Notes: generated by a model not told the origin, from the sequence alone. 39,255 nucleotides of DNA from CAKSQF01 sp964568425 (GCA_964568425.1 CAZMPO010000018.1:1-39255); one strand, 5' to 3'; positions 1 to 9,181 are shown, counted from the stretch's first letter. Numbers and translations are program-made.

Positions 1-87
1 TAGTCTTGAAAATTTTTTGTTTTTTCATGTGTCTACTCTAAGGGGATTATATCAGGTCTGAGAGTGCTTTTCATTTGTTTTTGAGTG

Positions 88-2730
88 CTATACTGTAGAG
101 CGATATCCGTATTTCAGCCGCAGAAGGATGCGTCTTGCCGTTTCAAATGGCAGGATGAGCAGTGACATACCGAACACAAACAACAGGTGTTTTGGCGAAA
201 GGGGTGCCGCACGGAAAATGTCACCGCCGAAATAGATCATTGTAAGCTGAACTATGCTGACTGCGATCATTATAACCACAAATCCGCGATTTTTCTTAAT
301 ATGTGCGGCAAGATTAATTCTCGGTGTTCTTGCTATGAAGCAGTTTATCACACCGAGGAAGATAAACAGTCCGAAAAAGGCAGACATAAACGGTCGCGGA
401 TCTTCGTTATAGCCGAAAAATGCGCGAATTATCGGAAGCTTCAGAAAGACAATACAAACAGAGAGTGTAAAAAAGGCGCAAAAGGCGATCTGAGATGCCA
501 TTGACCTATTGACAAGTCCCTCATCCCGTCGTTTGGGCTTTTCTGTCATTGTTGAGCAAACGGCAGGCTCTCCGGCAAACGCAAGTCCGCCGAGTGTGTC
601 CATTATGATATTCACCCAAAGCATTTGGACGACGGTCACGGGCGTATCGATCCCGATGAACGGTCCGATTATCGACACGGCAACGGCACAGAAATTCATG
701 GTAAGCTGAAACATTATAAACTTACGGATCGATTTGAAGATCGTTCGACCGTACAGGACCGATCTTGCAATATAGGCGAAATTATTATCGAGAAGAAGAA
801 TATCGCCCGCCTCGCGTGCTATATCTGTTCCCGAACCCATTGCAAACCCGACATCCGCCTTTTTGAGTGCGGGTGCGTCGTTTATTCCGTCGCCGGTCAT
901 TCCCACAACAAGTCCCTTATTTTGTGCGACCCTGACAAGTCGTGTTTTATCGTCGGGCAGTGCTCTTGCCACAACCGCAAGGCGCGGAAGTATATCTGCA
1001 AGCTCGTCATCCGAGAGGTCTGCCAGCTCGGACGACTCCATGACGACCTGTTTGCCGTAATCGGTCACAATGCCGCATCTTTTAGCGATCGCCTCTGCGG
1101 TCTTCTTATGATCGCCGGTCACCATGACCGTCTGTATTCCCGCACCTCTCATTATCTCGACCGAGCGTTTTGCATCCGATCTGATCTCATCCTTTATGAT
1201 GCAAAGGCAAACGAGCGTCATATCGGGCAATTTATCGCCGTGCGGCATTATATCCGATGTTGCGACCGCTATTACGCGGTAGGACCTCTCGGCGATATCC
1301 GAAAGTGTCCTTGACAGATCGCTCGGGCGGTGATCGATCTTTTTGCCGTTTTTGTCAAGATAGGACATTACATGCGGAAGAATGATCTCGGGTGCGCCCT
1401 TTATAAGCGTATACCGACCGTCACTGCCCTCCACCTCACAGGCGGCGTATTTGTTTTTGCTGTCAAAAGGCAGACGGTCGAGGATCTTATATTTGGCGGC
1501 AATACTTTGACCTTTTTTGCCCGCAAACTCCGCAAGTGCGCGGTCGGACGAGTTGCCGCCGAGTGCCTTTCCGCTTTTTAGCATACAATCGCCGCAACAA
1601 AATGCGGCAACGGCAAGCTTATCGGTTTGAAGGTCGGCAGTCGAATGCTCCGACTTATCGCCGAGAAGGATCGAAGCGACAGACTGCTCGCCGGTAGTCA
1701 GCGTCCCGGTCTTATCGGTAAACATGATATTCATACTGCCTGCCGTCTCTATACCGACAAGCTTTCGGACAAGTATGTTGTCGGAGAGCATTCTTTTCAT
1801 ATTTGCCGAAAGAACGACGGTTATCATCATCGGAAGTCCCTCGGGAACGGCGACAACGACCACGGTCACGGCAAGTGTCAGGCAATGGAGAAGGCAGGAC
1901 AGCATGAACTTTGCATCAGTCAGCTTTTGGGTGATGAGCAAAGAATTAAAGGAGCTGTCGATAAATACCGAATTAAAGAAATAAGCAAATGCCACCGCAG
2001 ATGCGGCGATATAGCCTATTACACTTATGGTTTTGGCAAGTTTTCTAAGCCTTATCTTGAGCGGACTCTCGCGTGTTATCTCGGAAAGTTCGGATGCGAG
2101 CGAGCCGTACATAGTGGACTCTCCGACGGCTCGAACTATCATTATTCCCTGTCCCGAGCGAATAAGCGTTCCGCGAAAAAGAGCCGACGGGCAGGACAGA
2201 TCACGGACTGTATTTGAAGCGGTCGGAAACTTTCTGACATCCTCGCACTCGCCGTTAAGGCTTGACTGATCGACAGTCAGCGCACCTGCCGCGAGAATAC
2301 CGTCGGCAGGGATCATCTCGCCCGCCGACAAGAGCACAACATCTCCGCAGACTATGTCGGACACGGGAATGCGATCTTCACTTCCGCCACGGCGTACCCT
2401 GCAGAAAAGCTCGGATGCCTCCCTGCAAAGCTTTTCAAAAGCAAGCTCGCTTCCGTATTCGGAGACCGTCGAGACAAGTGTTGCTATAGCGATTGCCATG
2501 ACAATGCCTATCGATTCAAACCAATTGAAATTATTTAACGTAAACAGAAGATTGAGTGCGAGAGCGACAAGGAGAACTCTGATTATCGGGTCGCCGAAAT
2601 TTGAAAGCAGTTGTCTTGCAAAGCTTCGCTTTTTCCCCGAGGCAATTTCGTTTGAGCCGTATTTTGCCCTTGACTCCGCCACCTCTTTTTCACAAAGACC
2701 GACAAAATCATCATTTATCAAATTACTCAT
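88..2730 (-). CDS. Calcium-transporting P-type ATPase, PMCA-like (type II)
   Basis: An 880-residue cation pump that would export Ca2+ across the plasma membrane at the cost of ATP. Visible in order: paired membrane helices near residues 48-90; an actuator loop with SSLNGE at about 156-161; PEGLP in M4 (296-300), typical of Ca2+ pumps; the phosphorylation motif DKTGTLT (Asp339); KGAPE (444-448) in the nucleotide domain; the hinge TGDGINDAP (612-620); and M6 with Asn706 and Asp711, the usual Ca2+ ligands. A C-terminal membrane bundle completes it. The start is supported by GGAG six bases upstream. In the actuator motif TGES is replaced by NGEC; the catalytic Glu is kept. It is last in a long minus-strand run, after yitT and a hairpin. 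Ca2+ specificity is inferred from motifs. Confidence 0.92.
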   Translation of the reverse strand: MSNLINDDFVGLCEKEVAESRAKYGSNEIASGKKRSFARQLLSNFGDPIIRVLLVALALNLLFTLNNFNWFESIGIVMAIAIATLVSTVSEYGSELAFEKLCREASELFCRVRRGGSEDRIPVSDIVCGDVVLLSAGEMIPADGILAAGALTVDQSSLNGECEDVRKFPTASNTVRDLSCPSALFRGTLIRSGQGIMIVRAVGESTMYGSLASELSEITRESPLKIRLRKLAKTISVIGYIAASAVAFAYFFNSVFIDSSFNSLLITQKLTDAKFMLSCLLHCLTLAVTVVVVAVPEGLPMMITVVLSANMKRMLSDNILVRKLVGIETAGSMNIMFTDKTGTLTTGEQSVASILLGDKSEHSTADLQTDKLAVAAFCCGDCMLKSGKALGGNSSDRALAEFAGKKGQSIAAKYKILDRLPFDSKNKYAACEVEGSDGRYTLIKGAPEIILPHVMSYLDKNGKKIDHRPSDLSRTLSDIAERSYRVIAVATSDIMPHGDKLPDMTLVCLCIIKDEIRSDAKRSVEIMRGAGIQTVMVTGDHKKTAEAIAKRCGIVTDYGKQVVMESSELADLSDDELADILPRLAVVARALPDDKTRLVRVAQNKGLVVGMTGDGINDAPALKKADVGFAMGSGTDIAREAGDILLLDNNFAYIARSVLYGRTIFKSIRKFIMFQLTMNFCAVAVSIIGPFIGIDTPVTVVQMLWVNIIMDTLGGLAFAGEPAVCSTMTEKPKRRDEGLVNRSMASQIAFCAFFTLSVCIVFLKLPIIRAFFGYNEDPRPFMSAFFGLFIFLGVINCFIARTPRINLAAHIKKNRGFVVIMIAVSIVQLTMIYFGGDIFRAAPLSPKHLLFVFGMSLLILPFETARRILLRLKYGYRSTV

Positions 2731-2800
2731 CGCACTTCTCCGTTAAATTGACAATAATTATTCTTACAAATATATATTCGCAAGATGCGACAAGTATGAT

Positions 2801-2833
2801 GGCGGCAAGGCACCAAAAGAGTGCCTTACCGCC
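2801..2833 (-). terminator. Hairpin between yitT and the P-type ATPase gene
   Basis: Arms GGCGG/AAGGCAC and GTGCCTT/CCGCC pair with one internal mismatch around a 7-base loop, six bases after the yitT stop. There is no U-run, so it may be a weak terminator or an mRNA-stabilising hairpin separating the two genes. Confidence 0.45.
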
Positions 2834-2839
2834 GATAAG

Positions 2840-3712
2840 TCAGGTGTTATGATCTTCATGAGCCGCGTAGACCTTTTCGTACGAAAAGCCTCTTCCGCGA
2901 ACCTCGGTACATTTTGATATTACGATAAACGCGTCGGGATCGATCTGATCTATCATTTCGGTTGCGGCAAAGAGCTGTCTGTTATTTATCACCGCCGTTA
3001 CCGCCGTGGTATATTCATCGGTATATCCGCCGCTGATCGATACGAGCGTCGTGCCGCGATCGAGTCTCTTGTGTATCGCGTCGCTGATCTCGATATATTT
3101 TTTACTTACGATCTTCATTTCGATCTGCCGTTTGCCGACAGCGAACATATATTCAAGGGTGACCGAATAGATGCAAACAAGAAGGATACCGTAGAGGATC
3201 TCGTCACCGCTTGCAAAGGTCATCTGAAGAATAAGCGTAATGACATCGAAGCCGTAGAGGAGAAGCGAGAGCGAGATGCCTGTTTTTTTGTTGATGATGA
3301 GTGGCGGAATATCCATGCCGCCGGTAGAGGCACCTGCGCGAAAGACCATTCCGAACGCCGCACCGATAAGCAGCCCGCCGAATATGGTAGACAGCATTGG
3401 ATCAGATGTAAGCGGTCCCGTCTTACCCTCCAGCCATTCCATGAGCGCAAGTTCTATCGGGTAGCATACGGTTGACAGCACCGTGGTCAGTGCAAACTGC
3501 TTTCCGAGCATGATCGCGCCGAGCACAAAGAGCGATACATTCAAAATTGCCACAAAAAGTGCGATCGGAACATGAAAAAGGTGATTTGCGAAAAGAGCAA
3601 GTCCCGTACCGCCGCCCATGATCAGACCGGACGGAAGAACGAAATAAGCGATCGACACGGCGTAAACAAGATTCCCGAGCAGAATCAGTCCGATCTTTTT
3701 GACATATTTCAT
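2840..3712 (-). CDS. YitT family membrane protein (DUF161 + DUF2179)
   Basis: About 290 residues. The N-terminal two thirds is a five-to-six helix membrane domain rich in Gly, with the family segment PSGLIMGGGTGLAL near the first helices and RAGASTGGMDIPP in the middle. The C-terminal part from about residue 195 is the soluble DUF2179 domain (SISGGYTDEYT, then IDPDAFIVIS and VRGRGF). The family's function is unknown; transport or sensing has been suggested. The start is ambiguous: a TTG at 3724 lies five bases after AAGGA, and an ATG at 3712 lies further from the AAGGAAAGG site. I chose the ATG. It follows tcdA on the same strand with a gap of only tens of bases. Confidence 0.88.
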   Translation of the reverse strand: MKYVKKIGLILLGNLVYAVSIAYFVLPSGLIMGGGTGLALFANHLFHVPIALFVAILNVSLFVLGAIMLGKQFALTTVLSTVCYPIELALMEWLEGKTGPLTSDPMLSTIFGGLLIGAAFGMVFRAGASTGGMDIPPLIINKKTGISLSLLLYGFDVITLILQMTFASGDEILYGILLVCIYSVTLEYMFAVGKRQIEMKIVSKKYIEISDAIHKRLDRGTTLVSISGGYTDEYTTAVTAVINNRQLFAATEMIDQIDPDAFIVISKCTEVRGRGFSYEKVYAAHEDHNT

Positions 3713-3744
3713 ATATAATTGCAATCCTTTCCTTAAGAGCTTTT

Positions 3745-4458
3745 TCAGGTGCGTATAAGATCGAGTACTACTTCGCGCGCGATAAGCAGTCCGGCGACCG
3801 GCGGAACAAACGCGGTAGATGCGGGGACCTTTTTGCCGGTTTTCGTATCGGCAAAAAGAGGCGATGATGCCTCTTCATCCGAAAAGACGACCTTGAGATG
3901 ATCGATCCCGCGCACCCTTAGCTCGCGACGCATAACTCGCGCCAGCGGACATGTCGTTGTTTTGGCGAGATCTGCCACGCGAAGTCTTGTCGGGTCGGTC
4001 TTATTTCCCGTGCCCATTGACGATATGATGGGTATTCCGCCCTTTTTTGCACGCACGGCAAGCTCGATCTTTGCGCTGACGGTATCGATCGCGTCAACGA
4101 TGTAGTCGTATGCCGAAAGATCTATAAGGTCGGCGTTTTCGGGAAGATAGAAAAAGTTGTGGCAATTGACGGTCACATCGGGATTTATATCCGAAAGGCG
4201 TTCCTTCATGACATCGACCTTTGATCTGCCGACTGTCGACGAGGATGCGATTATCTGTCTGTTGATATTCGAGACCGACACGCTGTCATTATCGACGATA
4301 TCGATCATTCCTATACCGCTTCGACAAAGAGCCTCGCAAACATACCCGCCAACGCCGCCGACACCGAACACGATCACTCTTTTTTGACCGAGGGTCTCGA
4401 TCGCGTCTCTGCCGAAAAGCATCGCGGTCCGCTCAAACATCTCATCTCTGTTCATCAT
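3745..4458 (-). CDS. tcdA: tRNA threonylcarbamoyladenosine dehydratase (TcdA/CsdL, ThiF/E1-like)
   Basis: About 237 residues of the ThiF/E1 superfamily. It uses ATP to cyclise t6A37 to ct6A in ANN-decoding tRNAs. Visible are the nucleotide-binding glycine motif FGVGGVGGYVCEAL, the following acid strand DIVDND, NINRQ, and the TcdA-type late segment GTGNKTDPTRLRVADL followed by TTCPLARVMRRELR. The Cys-x-x-Cys zinc pairs seen in MoeB are absent, as expected for TcdA. Start: GAGGGG precedes three possible starts (GTG 4464, ATG 4458, ATG 4455), and spacing favours 4458. It sits in the same run as tsaE and tsaB, which make its substrate modification. Confidence 0.9.
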   Translation of the reverse strand: MMNRDEMFERTAMLFGRDAIETLGQKRVIVFGVGGVGGYVCEALCRSGIGMIDIVDNDSVSVSNINRQIIASSSTVGRSKVDVMKERLSDINPDVTVNCHNFFYLPENADLIDLSAYDYIVDAIDTVSAKIELAVRAKKGGIPIISSMGTGNKTDPTRLRVADLAKTTTCPLARVMRRELRVRGIDHLKVVFSDEEASSPLFADTKTGKKVPASTAFVPPVAGLLIAREVVLDLIRT

Positions 4459-4482
4459 ATTCACCCCTCATACCTAAAGACA

Positions 4483-4510
4483 CGGACACCGCTTGATAAA
4501 GAGGTGTCCG
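4483..4510. other. Intergenic hairpin between rpiB and tcdA
   Basis: CGGACACC and GGTGTCCG form an 8-bp perfect stem around a 12-base loop in the 80-base gap between the two genes. No U-run follows on the minus strand, so termination would be partial at best; an mRNA processing or stability role is equally possible. Confidence 0.4.
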
Positions 4511-4543
4511 ATCATGATCTTTTTCAAATAAGTACGTTAATCA

Positions 4544-4990
4544 TTACTCGTTGTCGAGTGCATTGAGCATTGCGACACGCTTTTCGTGGCGTCCACCGAG
4601 AAAATCGGTGTTCAGGAACAGCTCGACCATATCGACGGCAAGTCCCGCGCCGATAACGCGTGCGCCGAGGCAAAGGACATTTGCGTCATTGTGGGCGCGC
4701 GTCATTCTTGCGGAGAAAGTGTTCTCACAGCAAGCCGCGCGTATACCGACATGCTTGTTTGCGGCGATCGACATACCTATACCCGTTCCGCAGATAAGTA
4801 TTCCGACATCCGCGTCCTTTTCGGCAATGACCTTGCAAAGCTTATCCGCGTAAAGAGGATAATCAACCGAATCGGTGCTGTCACATCCGACGTCAATTAC
4901 TCGATAGCCCTCTTCGTTAAGATACGCAAGTATCGGGAGCTTAAGCTCATAACCACCGTGATCGCATCCGATTACAACTGTTTTTTTCAT
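4544..4990 (-). CDS. rpiB: Ribose-5-phosphate isomerase B
   Basis: 148 residues, full length for the RpiB/LacAB family. It interconverts ribose-5-phosphate and ribulose-5-phosphate in the pentose phosphate pathway. Seen: the N-terminal phosphate/sugar motif GCDHGG (Asp10, His11), the catalytic loop ICGTGIGMSIAANK with Cys67, the RAHNDANVLCLGARV segment, and a basic C-terminal stretch GGRHEKRV. The start ATG follows AAGGATGG with a ten-base gap. It sits between tsaB and tcdA, two tRNA-modification genes, in what looks like a single transcription unit. Allose-6-phosphate isomerase activity is a known alternative for some members and cannot be excluded. Confidence 0.95.
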   Translation of the reverse strand: MKKTVVIGCDHGGYELKLPILAYLNEEGYRVIDVGCDSTDSVDYPLYADKLCKVIAEKDADVGILICGTGIGMSIAANKHVGIRAACCENTFSARMTRAHNDANVLCLGARVIGAGLAVDMVELFLNTDFLGGRHEKRVAMLNALDNE

Positions 4991-5042
4991 AAATAATTAC
5001 CATCCTTGTTTTTGTATGTCTATTTTTTCGATTTATCCCATA

Positions 5043-5756
5043 TTACTTATTTTTGTTTTGCTCGGCAAGGTGCATCTCGCGCTCACGTTCGGCTTGAGAG
5101 GCACGCAGATAAACGGGGGCAAGCTTTAGATCGCTTGTATAGTCACCGCGTCCAAAGTGCGACAGGGCGGCAAATGCGACCGACTGTCCGCACTGCTGCA
5201 AAAGCTCGCCCGGCGCAAGATGAAGATTCCCGACACCTGCCGTCTCATAAAAGATCCGCGCGCCGTCGCCGACCAAGGTGATCCTTTCTTTTTGCAAAGC
5301 CAGCCTGTCAGCGATACTCTTGGTATCGAGTACTTCATCATCGCAGACCCTTGTGACATTTTGACCGTCGACCTCAAAGAGTGCGGTATAGAAATTGCCG
5401 TGTCCTGCCGAGATCAGCGAGCAGACAAGCGTTTTTTCGAAGCCAAGCATATTATAGGCGAGCGTTTCGAGCGACGAAAGTCCGACGCAGGGTTTGTTCT
5501 TACCGAAGGCAAGACCCTTCAAAAGACAAACGCCGATCCTGACGCCCGTAAACGACCCCGGTCCGACAGTTGACGCAAACAGATCGATATCACAGACAGT
5601 AAGCTTTAATTGTTCGAGAAGGGCTGCCGTCATCGGAAGCAAGGTTTCGCTGTGCTTGTTGCCGTTATCAAGCGTCATCTCGGCGATCATTTTATCATCT
5701 TTGAAAATCGAAACGGATGCTCGACCCGTTGAGCTGTCCATCGCAAGTATCAGCAT
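5043..5756 (-). CDS. tsaB: tRNA t6A biosynthesis protein TsaB
   Basis: 237 residues of the ASKHA fold, the scaffold partner of TsaD and TsaE in threonylcarbamoyl transfer to A37 of tRNA. The N-terminus MLILAMDSSTGRASVS and the segment TVGPGSFTGVRIGV, followed by GLSSLETLAYN, are diagnostic for TsaB. TsaB lacks the metal site of TsaD, consistent with this protein. Its ATG overlaps the tsaE stop by seven bases, implying translational coupling. tsaD is not in the window. Confidence 0.94.
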   Translation of the reverse strand: MLILAMDSSTGRASVSIFKDDKMIAEMTLDNGNKHSETLLPMTAALLEQLKLTVCDIDLFASTVGPGSFTGVRIGVCLLKGLAFGKNKPCVGLSSLETLAYNMLGFEKTLVCSLISAGHGNFYTALFEVDGQNVTRVCDDEVLDTKSIADRLALQKERITLVGDGARIFYETAGVGNLHLAPGELLQQCGQSVAFAALSHFGRGDYTSDLKLAPVYLRASQAEREREMHLAEQNKNK

Positions 5757-6214
5757 AAAAAGTCACCGTCCTCTTTTTCAACGATCTCCGCAACAATATG
5801 TCTGGAATGCTCGTCCACACGAGATATCGTGAGCTTGGTAAAAGCATTCGGATGTGCATACGGCACATTTTCGCTCCACTCGAGCAGTGTAACGGCGTCG
5901 CTGTAATCATAAAAGCCGCACGAGTAGAGATCGTCATCGCTGTCGATCCTGTATGCGTCGATGTGGCAAATTACACGGTCACCCTCGGAATACTCATTTA
6001 TAATCGAGTATGTCGGCGAGCAGACAGGCGCATCGGGGATAAAGACCCTCACGAAACCGCGAGAAAAGGCAGTTTTGCCGACTCCGAGATCGCCGTACAT
6101 CGCGACGAATTTCGGACATTTCAACTCTGCGACGAGATGTGCAAGACGCTCGCCCGCGCTCTCGGTCTCATCGACAGATCCCGAGACAATATCAAAAAGC
6201 AATGTCGTTTTCAT
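5750..6214 (-). CDS. tsaE: tRNA t6A biosynthesis ATPase TsaE
   Basis: About 154 residues. TsaE is a small P-loop ATPase that drives turnover of the TsaB-TsaD complex. Walker A is GDLGVGKT (residues 41-48), followed by FSRGFVR; SPTYSIINEY and HIDAYR are the usual switch and acidic segments; LLEWSENV lies near the end. An upstream in-frame extension of 33 codons exists, but homologues begin near this ATG at 6214. GGGAGG lies 14 bases upstream, which is a long spacing, so a GTG at 6226 is a possible alternative. Its end overlaps the tsaB start. Confidence 0.92.
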   Translation of the reverse strand: MKTTLLFDIVSGSVDETESAGERLAHLVAELKCPKFVAMYGDLGVGKTAFSRGFVRVFIPDAPVCSPTYSIINEYSEGDRVICHIDAYRIDSDDDLYSCGFYDYSDAVTLLEWSENVPYAHPNAFTKLTISRVDEHSRHIVAEIVEKEDGDFLC

Positions 6215-6336
6215 GGCAATCGGCACATCCTCCCACGTCAGAAATCTCGGTTTCAACCTGCTCGGACATACATTATACCACATCTTGACGATAAAAGCAA
6301 GAGAGATCGACAAAAAAGTTTTGATATTATCAATTT

Positions 6337-7731
6337 TTATCGGTTTTCCTTCGGAAACTTCGATACCGCGTCAAAAAGTGACGAGACCGGGATAAGGGTA
6401 ACACCATCGGGGGTGCTCTTTGTCCTTATTTTCTCATAATTGCGTTTCGGAAGCATTATGTTGCGAAATCCGAGCTTCACTGCCTCGCTGACACGCAGAT
6501 CGGCGGACGAAACACTTCTGCACTCGCCTGCAAGTCCTATCTCACCGAAAGCAACAAGATCATCGGGAAGAACAACGTCTCTGTAAGACGAGATAAGCGA
6601 GAGTGCTATCGCAAGATCGGCGGCATTTTCGTCCAGCCTGAATCCGCCGATAACATTCAGATAGACATCGGTCGTATTGAATCGAAGTCCGAGTCTCTTT
6701 TCGAGCACGGCGAGAATGAGGCAAACACGATTATAGTCAACACCGTCGGCGGTTCGGCGAGGTACGGGAAAGGATGTCGGAGCGACAAGTGCCTGCATCT
6801 CGGTTATCATCGGGCGCGTACCTTCAACGGTGCAGACCGCGCAGTTTCCCGAGCTGTTTTGCGGTCGTCCCGAAAGCAACATTTCGGACGGATTTTTGAC
6901 CTCAACAAGCCCCTCCTCGGTCATCTCAAAGACGCCAATCTCGTTTGTTGAGCCGTATCTGTTTTTGGTTGCCCTTATCACCCTGAATATATGCTGACGG
7001 TCTCCCTCAAATGAAAGCACGGCATCCACCATGTGTTCAAGCACTTTTGGACCCGCTATACTTCCCTCTTTATTGACATGACCGACGATAAGTATAGATA
7101 TTCCCTTATTTTTGGCGATCGATATAAATCGCATCGCGCTTTCCTTGATCTGTGTTACGGATCCCGCACTGGATGCGATACTGTCACAATAGAGCGTTTG
7201 TATCGAGTCGATAACGACAAATGACGGTTCGACCTCGTCCATCTCGGCTATAACAGCCTCGACCTCTGTTTCGGTGAGCAAATAAAGATTCTCGCCGTTT
7301 ATTCCGAGGCGTTTGGCTCTGTAGCTGAGCTGACTGCTCGATTCCTCTCCCGAAACATACAAAACACGACGATCGGTCGAGAGTGCCTCGCAAATTTGAA
7401 GAAGCAGAGTCGATTTGCCGATTCCCGGCTCACCCGCAAGGAGAACGACCGAGCCCTCAACTATTCCGCCGCCGAGGACGCGGTCAAGCTCTTCCATTCC
7501 CGTCTCGGTTCGGATATACTCGGGAAGCTCGAGATTTTTATATTTTTGTGCCCTGTTGCCCATCGGAACAACGCCGCGTACTCGATTTTTCGACACCGCG
7601 GCACTCGGCTCGGGTTCGGGGATGATCTCCTCCATTGTCGAAAATCTGCCACAGGTCGGACACTTTCCCATCCATTTAGGTGCTCTGCATCCGCACTCGG
7701 TGCATTCGTAATAGCTTTTTGATGCTTTCAT
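6337..7731 (-). CDS. radA: DNA repair protein RadA (Sms)
   Basis: 464 residues, the usual size. RadA is a RecA-like ATPase helping branch migration in recombination and repair. Seen: an N-terminal four-Cys zinc finger (Cys10/13/24/27), Walker A GEPGIGKS (100-107), VVIDSIQT (Walker B region), the RadA-specific KNRYGS motif in the middle, and a C-terminal Lon-like domain (VYLNVIGGFRLDENAADLA and GEIGLAGECRSV). The start has AAAGGA six bases upstream. It begins 15 bases after the cwlD stop, so the two are probably co-transcribed. Confidence 0.96.
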   Translation of the reverse strand: MKASKSYYECTECGCRAPKWMGKCPTCGRFSTMEEIIPEPEPSAAVSKNRVRGVVPMGNRAQKYKNLELPEYIRTETGMEELDRVLGGGIVEGSVVLLAGEPGIGKSTLLLQICEALSTDRRVLYVSGEESSSQLSYRAKRLGINGENLYLLTETEVEAVIAEMDEVEPSFVVIDSIQTLYCDSIASSAGSVTQIKESAMRFISIAKNKGISILIVGHVNKEGSIAGPKVLEHMVDAVLSFEGDRQHIFRVIRATKNRYGSTNEIGVFEMTEEGLVEVKNPSEMLLSGRPQNSSGNCAVCTVEGTRPMITEMQALVAPTSFPVPRRTADGVDYNRVCLILAVLEKRLGLRFNTTDVYLNVIGGFRLDENAADLAIALSLISSYRDVVLPDDLVAFGEIGLAGECRSVSSADLRVSEAVKLGFRNIMLPKRNYEKIRTKSTPDGVTLIPVSSLFDAVSKFPKENR

Positions 7732-7746
7732 ACAATGTCCTTTCTT

Positions 7747-8481
7747 TTACCCCGACATGTCAGAAAAACCGACTATCGCGCCGCAGATTGCGGTCGCGAG
7801 AGCGGTCCTGTATTCTCTGTCGCGAAGAAGTGCCTCTTCCATCGAGTTTGAGACAAATCCGCACTCGACGAGCACAGCCGGGTTTTCTATTCTGTCAAGT
7901 ATGAATATTGCCGATGTTGCCTCTTTGATCTGACGTTTATTTGACGGCTGAACCGATGCCGCGACATATTTTCGTATTTCCTCGGCAAGAGACCTACTGC
8001 TCGGATGATTCTTTGAGTAATAGACCTGTACGCCGTGAACCGAGGGGTCGGGAAACTTGTTCATATGTATACTTACAAAGATCGCATCGGGATGATCTCT
8101 TGCAACAGAAAGTCTGGCTGAGAGATCCTGCGATTTCTTTGATGTGCCTCCATCTGTCGTGAGCATACGATCATCGTCTCTGGTAATAATGACATCAAAG
8201 CCCGACATTTCAAGAAGATCGCGCAGGGTAAGTGACAATTCGAGATTTAGCTCTTTTTCAAGGCTTCCGTTCACTCCGACCGCCCCGGGATCTGCTCCGC
8301 CGTGCCCGGGATCAATAATTATTGTCTTTTTTACAATTTCGCCCTTGACAGTCGGCTTAACATCTGCTAAAATAGAGTTAACGATCGGATCGATGCACGA
8401 AATAATGAGTGCGGCGACGAGTATCGTAATTACTGCGGCAACAAGAGTTGAGACGACTGCTTTGACACTGACTTTTATCAT
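7747..8481 (-). CDS. cwlD: N-acetylmuramoyl-L-alanine amidase, CwlD-like (Amidase_3)
   Basis: 244 residues: an N-terminal membrane anchor (about residues 8-32) followed by an Amidase_3 zinc domain. Zn ligands are visible as His60 (DPGHGG), Glu75 and His139 (VSIHMN); the catalytic Glu206 is in VLVECGF. The enzyme cleaves the bond between muramic acid and L-Ala. The size, single anchor and sporulating background fit CwlD, which together with PdaA makes muramic-delta-lactam in cortex peptidoglycan, but other anchored amidases look alike. GGGTGG precedes the ATG, and a 9-bp hairpin sits directly upstream of that ribosome site. Confidence 0.85.
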   Translation of the reverse strand: MIKVSVKAVVSTLVAAVITILVAALIISCIDPIVNSILADVKPTVKGEIVKKTIIIDPGHGGADPGAVGVNGSLEKELNLELSLTLRDLLEMSGFDVIITRDDDRMLTTDGGTSKKSQDLSARLSVARDHPDAIFVSIHMNKFPDPSVHGVQVYYSKNHPSSRSLAEEIRKYVAASVQPSNKRQIKEATSAIFILDRIENPAVLVECGFVSNSMEEALLRDREYRTALATAICGAIVGFSDMSG

Positions 8482-8492
8482 AACATACCACC

Positions 8493-8513
8493 CAAACAGA
8501 TCTTATCTGTTTG
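8493..8513. other. Hairpin directly upstream of the cwlD ribosome site
   Basis: CAAACAGAT and ATCTGTTTG form a perfect 9-bp stem with a three-base loop, ending where the cwlD Shine-Dalgarno (GGGTGG on the minus strand) begins. It lies in the 68-base gap after the upstream membrane gene. No U-run follows, so it is more likely an mRNA feature or a protein-binding site than a terminator. Confidence 0.45.
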
Positions 8514-8549
8514 AATGGATATGCGAAAGCGCGAGGTGTTATGAGTTTA

Positions 8550-9167
8550 TCAGCGATATCTGTCCGACTTAGTCTTCTTTTTTACACCAAAGCCCGAGCA
8601 GAATTTGATTCCGAGCGGATATGCCGCCGCGCAAACGATAACAGCGGGGATCGGCATAAGAAGGGTCACGAGCACGTTGTCGGGCATGACAAGCTTTGCG
8701 ATACCGACATACATGCACTGCAAAAGTCTCGAAACCGTATCGCAGACCGAATAGAGATTTGCCGCCCACACAGGTGCGAGAGCTTCGGATTCGGTCAGGG
8801 TAAGATCGGAAACGCGTTCGAAAAATCCGAGATTCGAGATCATCAGTTTGCCGATCACGGCAAGGATTCCGAGCAGGAAATTGACGGCATTGGCGCAAAG
8901 CGAGCACCACAGACCAACAAGCGGACGACGCTCGAGTCTGCCGCATTCGATTCTTATCCCATCCTTCTGACCGACCTCAAAGGTGGCAAAGAAAAGCAGG
9001 AAAAGATAAAGTCCCGCGGCAACAATGCTTGACAGGAGGAGGAGAGAATCCACTCTTGCGCATGCCATAGACATGGAAAAACCGAATATAGTCATGGCGA
9101 TCTGATACACGATCATGCGAACGATCATATATCCGTTATCAGAAAAAAAGTTTTTTATCTTATTCAT
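8550..9167 (-). CDS. Uncharacterised four-to-five helix membrane protein
   Basis: 205 residues from an ATG that has GGAG six bases upstream; a longer in-frame extension has no such signal. Hydrophobic segments lie at about residues 14-34, 40-62, 85-108 and 165-190, joined by short polar loops including EVGQKDGIRIECGRLERRPLVG between helices 2 and 3. The C-terminal tail is strongly basic (VKKKTKSDRYR), so it is probably cytoplasmic. I do not recognise the family; similar GQKDG-containing small membrane proteins occur in Clostridia without a function. It has its own promoter with a 17-bp palindrome in the 5' UTR, and is divergent from the XerC/D gene. Confidence 0.75.
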   Translation of the reverse strand: MNKIKNFFSDNGYMIVRMIVYQIAMTIFGFSMSMACARVDSLLLLSSIVAAGLYLFLLFFATFEVGQKDGIRIECGRLERRPLVGLWCSLCANAVNFLLGILAVIGKLMISNLGFFERVSDLTLTESEALAPVWAANLYSVCDTVSRLLQCMYVGIAKLVMPDNVLVTLLMPIPAVIVCAAAYPLGIKFCSGFGVKKKTKSDRYR

Positions 9168-9181
9168 TTTGTTCTCCGACA

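Noticed and set aside
625..1314. 229-codon plus-strand frame inside the P-type ATPase gene
   Set aside because: It is antisense to the conserved ATPase catalytic domains and lacks start signals.
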